A stretch of 18,719 nucleotides of DNA. Origin: Rhodoferax sp. (GTDB lineage Bacteria > Pseudomonadota > Gammaproteobacteria > Burkholderiales > Burkholderiaceae_C). The notes under the pieces were generated by a model that was given only the letters and a program-made list of their open reading frames with translations, ran no database searches and was not told the DNA's origin. A program made the position numbers and the translations under genes. Within the stretch, counting starts at the first letter, position 1. Every line of letters starts with the position of its first letter. The stretch covers positions 1-18,719 of the forward strand of contig JAQSDS010000396.1 of NCBI GenBank assembly GCA_029946045.1, in the 5' to 3' direction. Shown in pieces: positions 18,336 through 18,719 of this stretch.

Positions 18336-18656
18336 CTAAATCAGGCTGTCGTCGCTGCTCAGGGTGGCATCGAGTCGCTGCAACAGCTGTTTCATTTTGA
18401 CTGCTTCGTCGCCTGGTGAAGCACTTGCCGACAGTACGCCGGGCAGGCCCGCGCTGGCTTGCTCGGGTGTGTCAAAGGCCAGGTTGAGCGCCGCCAGCAC
18501 AGCAATACGGTCACGTGAGCGAACCTTGCCGGCTTCGCGAATCTTGCACATGGCATCATCGACTCGGGCCACCACATTGAGCAGCCTGGCCTCACCGCCT
18601 TCAGGGCAGCCGAGCATGTAGCTCTGGCCCATGATGTTGACCTCAAGCTGCTTCAT
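18336..18656 (-). CDS. zapA: Cell division protein ZapA
   Basis: This is a 106-residue ZapA, which bundles FtsZ filaments at the Z-ring. The N-terminus MKQLEVNIMGQSYMLGCPEGGEARLLNVVARVDDAMCKIRE and then RDRIAVLAALNLAFD are typical of the family; the short C-terminal helix (VKMKQLLQRLDATL) supports tetramer formation. The ATG at 18656 has AAGAGG upstream and shares ATGA with the preceding gene's stop. It is convergent with the dienoyl-CoA reductase fusion, with 13 bp between stops. No 6S RNA gene is present in that short gap. Confidence 0.95.
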   Translation of the reverse strand: MKQLEVNIMGQSYMLGCPEGGEARLLNVVARVDDAMCKIREAGKVRSRDRIAVLAALNLAFDTPEQASAGLPGVLSASASPGDEAVKMKQLLQRLDATLSSDDSLI

Positions 18657-18719
18657 AGGGAACCTCTTGGCGGCGTGGCCGGGTTGGTGCTGGCCTCGGG
18701 CAGGCGGGCCAGCAAGACA
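18653..18719 (-). CDS. 3' end of a probable small coiled-coil (ZapB-like) gene
   Basis: Only the last 21 codons are inside the window: ...VLLARLPEASTNPATPPRGSL-stop. The TGA overlaps the zapA ATG (ATGA). In related Burkholderiales a small coiled-coil protein is often encoded just upstream of zapA and ends in a similar ARLPE segment; that is recalled context, not proof. The fragment is too short to show a domain. Confidence 0.5.
   Translation of the reverse strand, partial: VLLARLPEASTNPATPPRGSL

Overview
The window is about 60% GC and almost fully coding. It looks like a chromosomal segment of a betaproteobacterium of the order Burkholderiales, most likely Comamonadaceae (Rhodoferax/Polaromonas/Acidovorax-like). 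This is inferred from the protein flavour and from the ribB-ribH-nusB cluster running into ybgC-tolQ-tolR-tolA. No tRNA, rRNA or CRISPR array was recognised. There is no gene-free stretch over 300 bp.

Left part (1-5172): a plus-strand run of a 5'-truncated TonB-dependent outer-membrane receptor, a periplasmic substrate-binding protein with no ABC permease or ATPase beside it, and a hybrid sensor histidine kinase. It is met tail-to-tail by a minus-strand NarL-type response regulator whose 3' end overlaps the kinase gene by 34 bp. Together these look like an envelope-spanning signalling module. dnaE (replicative DNA polymerase III alpha) follows on the plus strand, divergent from the regulator.

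Middle part (8835-14766, minus strand, read from right to left): ribBX-type 3,4-dihydroxybutanone-phosphate synthase with a degenerate GTP cyclohydrolase II domain, ribH, nusB, a class I aminotransferase, ybgC, tolQ, tolR and tolA. Several pairs share 4-bp ATGA overlaps, so this is probably one long, translationally coupled operon. Between tolQ and tolR sits a 161-bp element with 27-bp terminal inverted repeats (24/27 matching) flanked by TA. It appears to have inserted into the TA of the tolQ stop codon TAG. It supplies a Shine-Dalgarno and a 44-codon ORF that ends 2 nt before the tolR GTG, the same spacing the tolQ stop would have had before insertion.

Right part (14909-18719): a small coiled-coil protein with a C-terminal membrane anchor; then a 959-residue fusion of a complete FadH-type 2,4-dienoyl-CoA reductase with a crotonase domain that carries the catalytic triad and residue spacing of delta3,5-delta2,4-dienoyl-CoA isomerase. 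These two activities are consecutive steps in breaking down unsaturated fatty acids. Convergent with it are zapA and the end of a probable small coiled-coil division gene.

The strongest items for follow-up are the reductase-isomerase fusion and the TA-flanked element inside the tol operon. No wholly unknown multi-gene system was identified.
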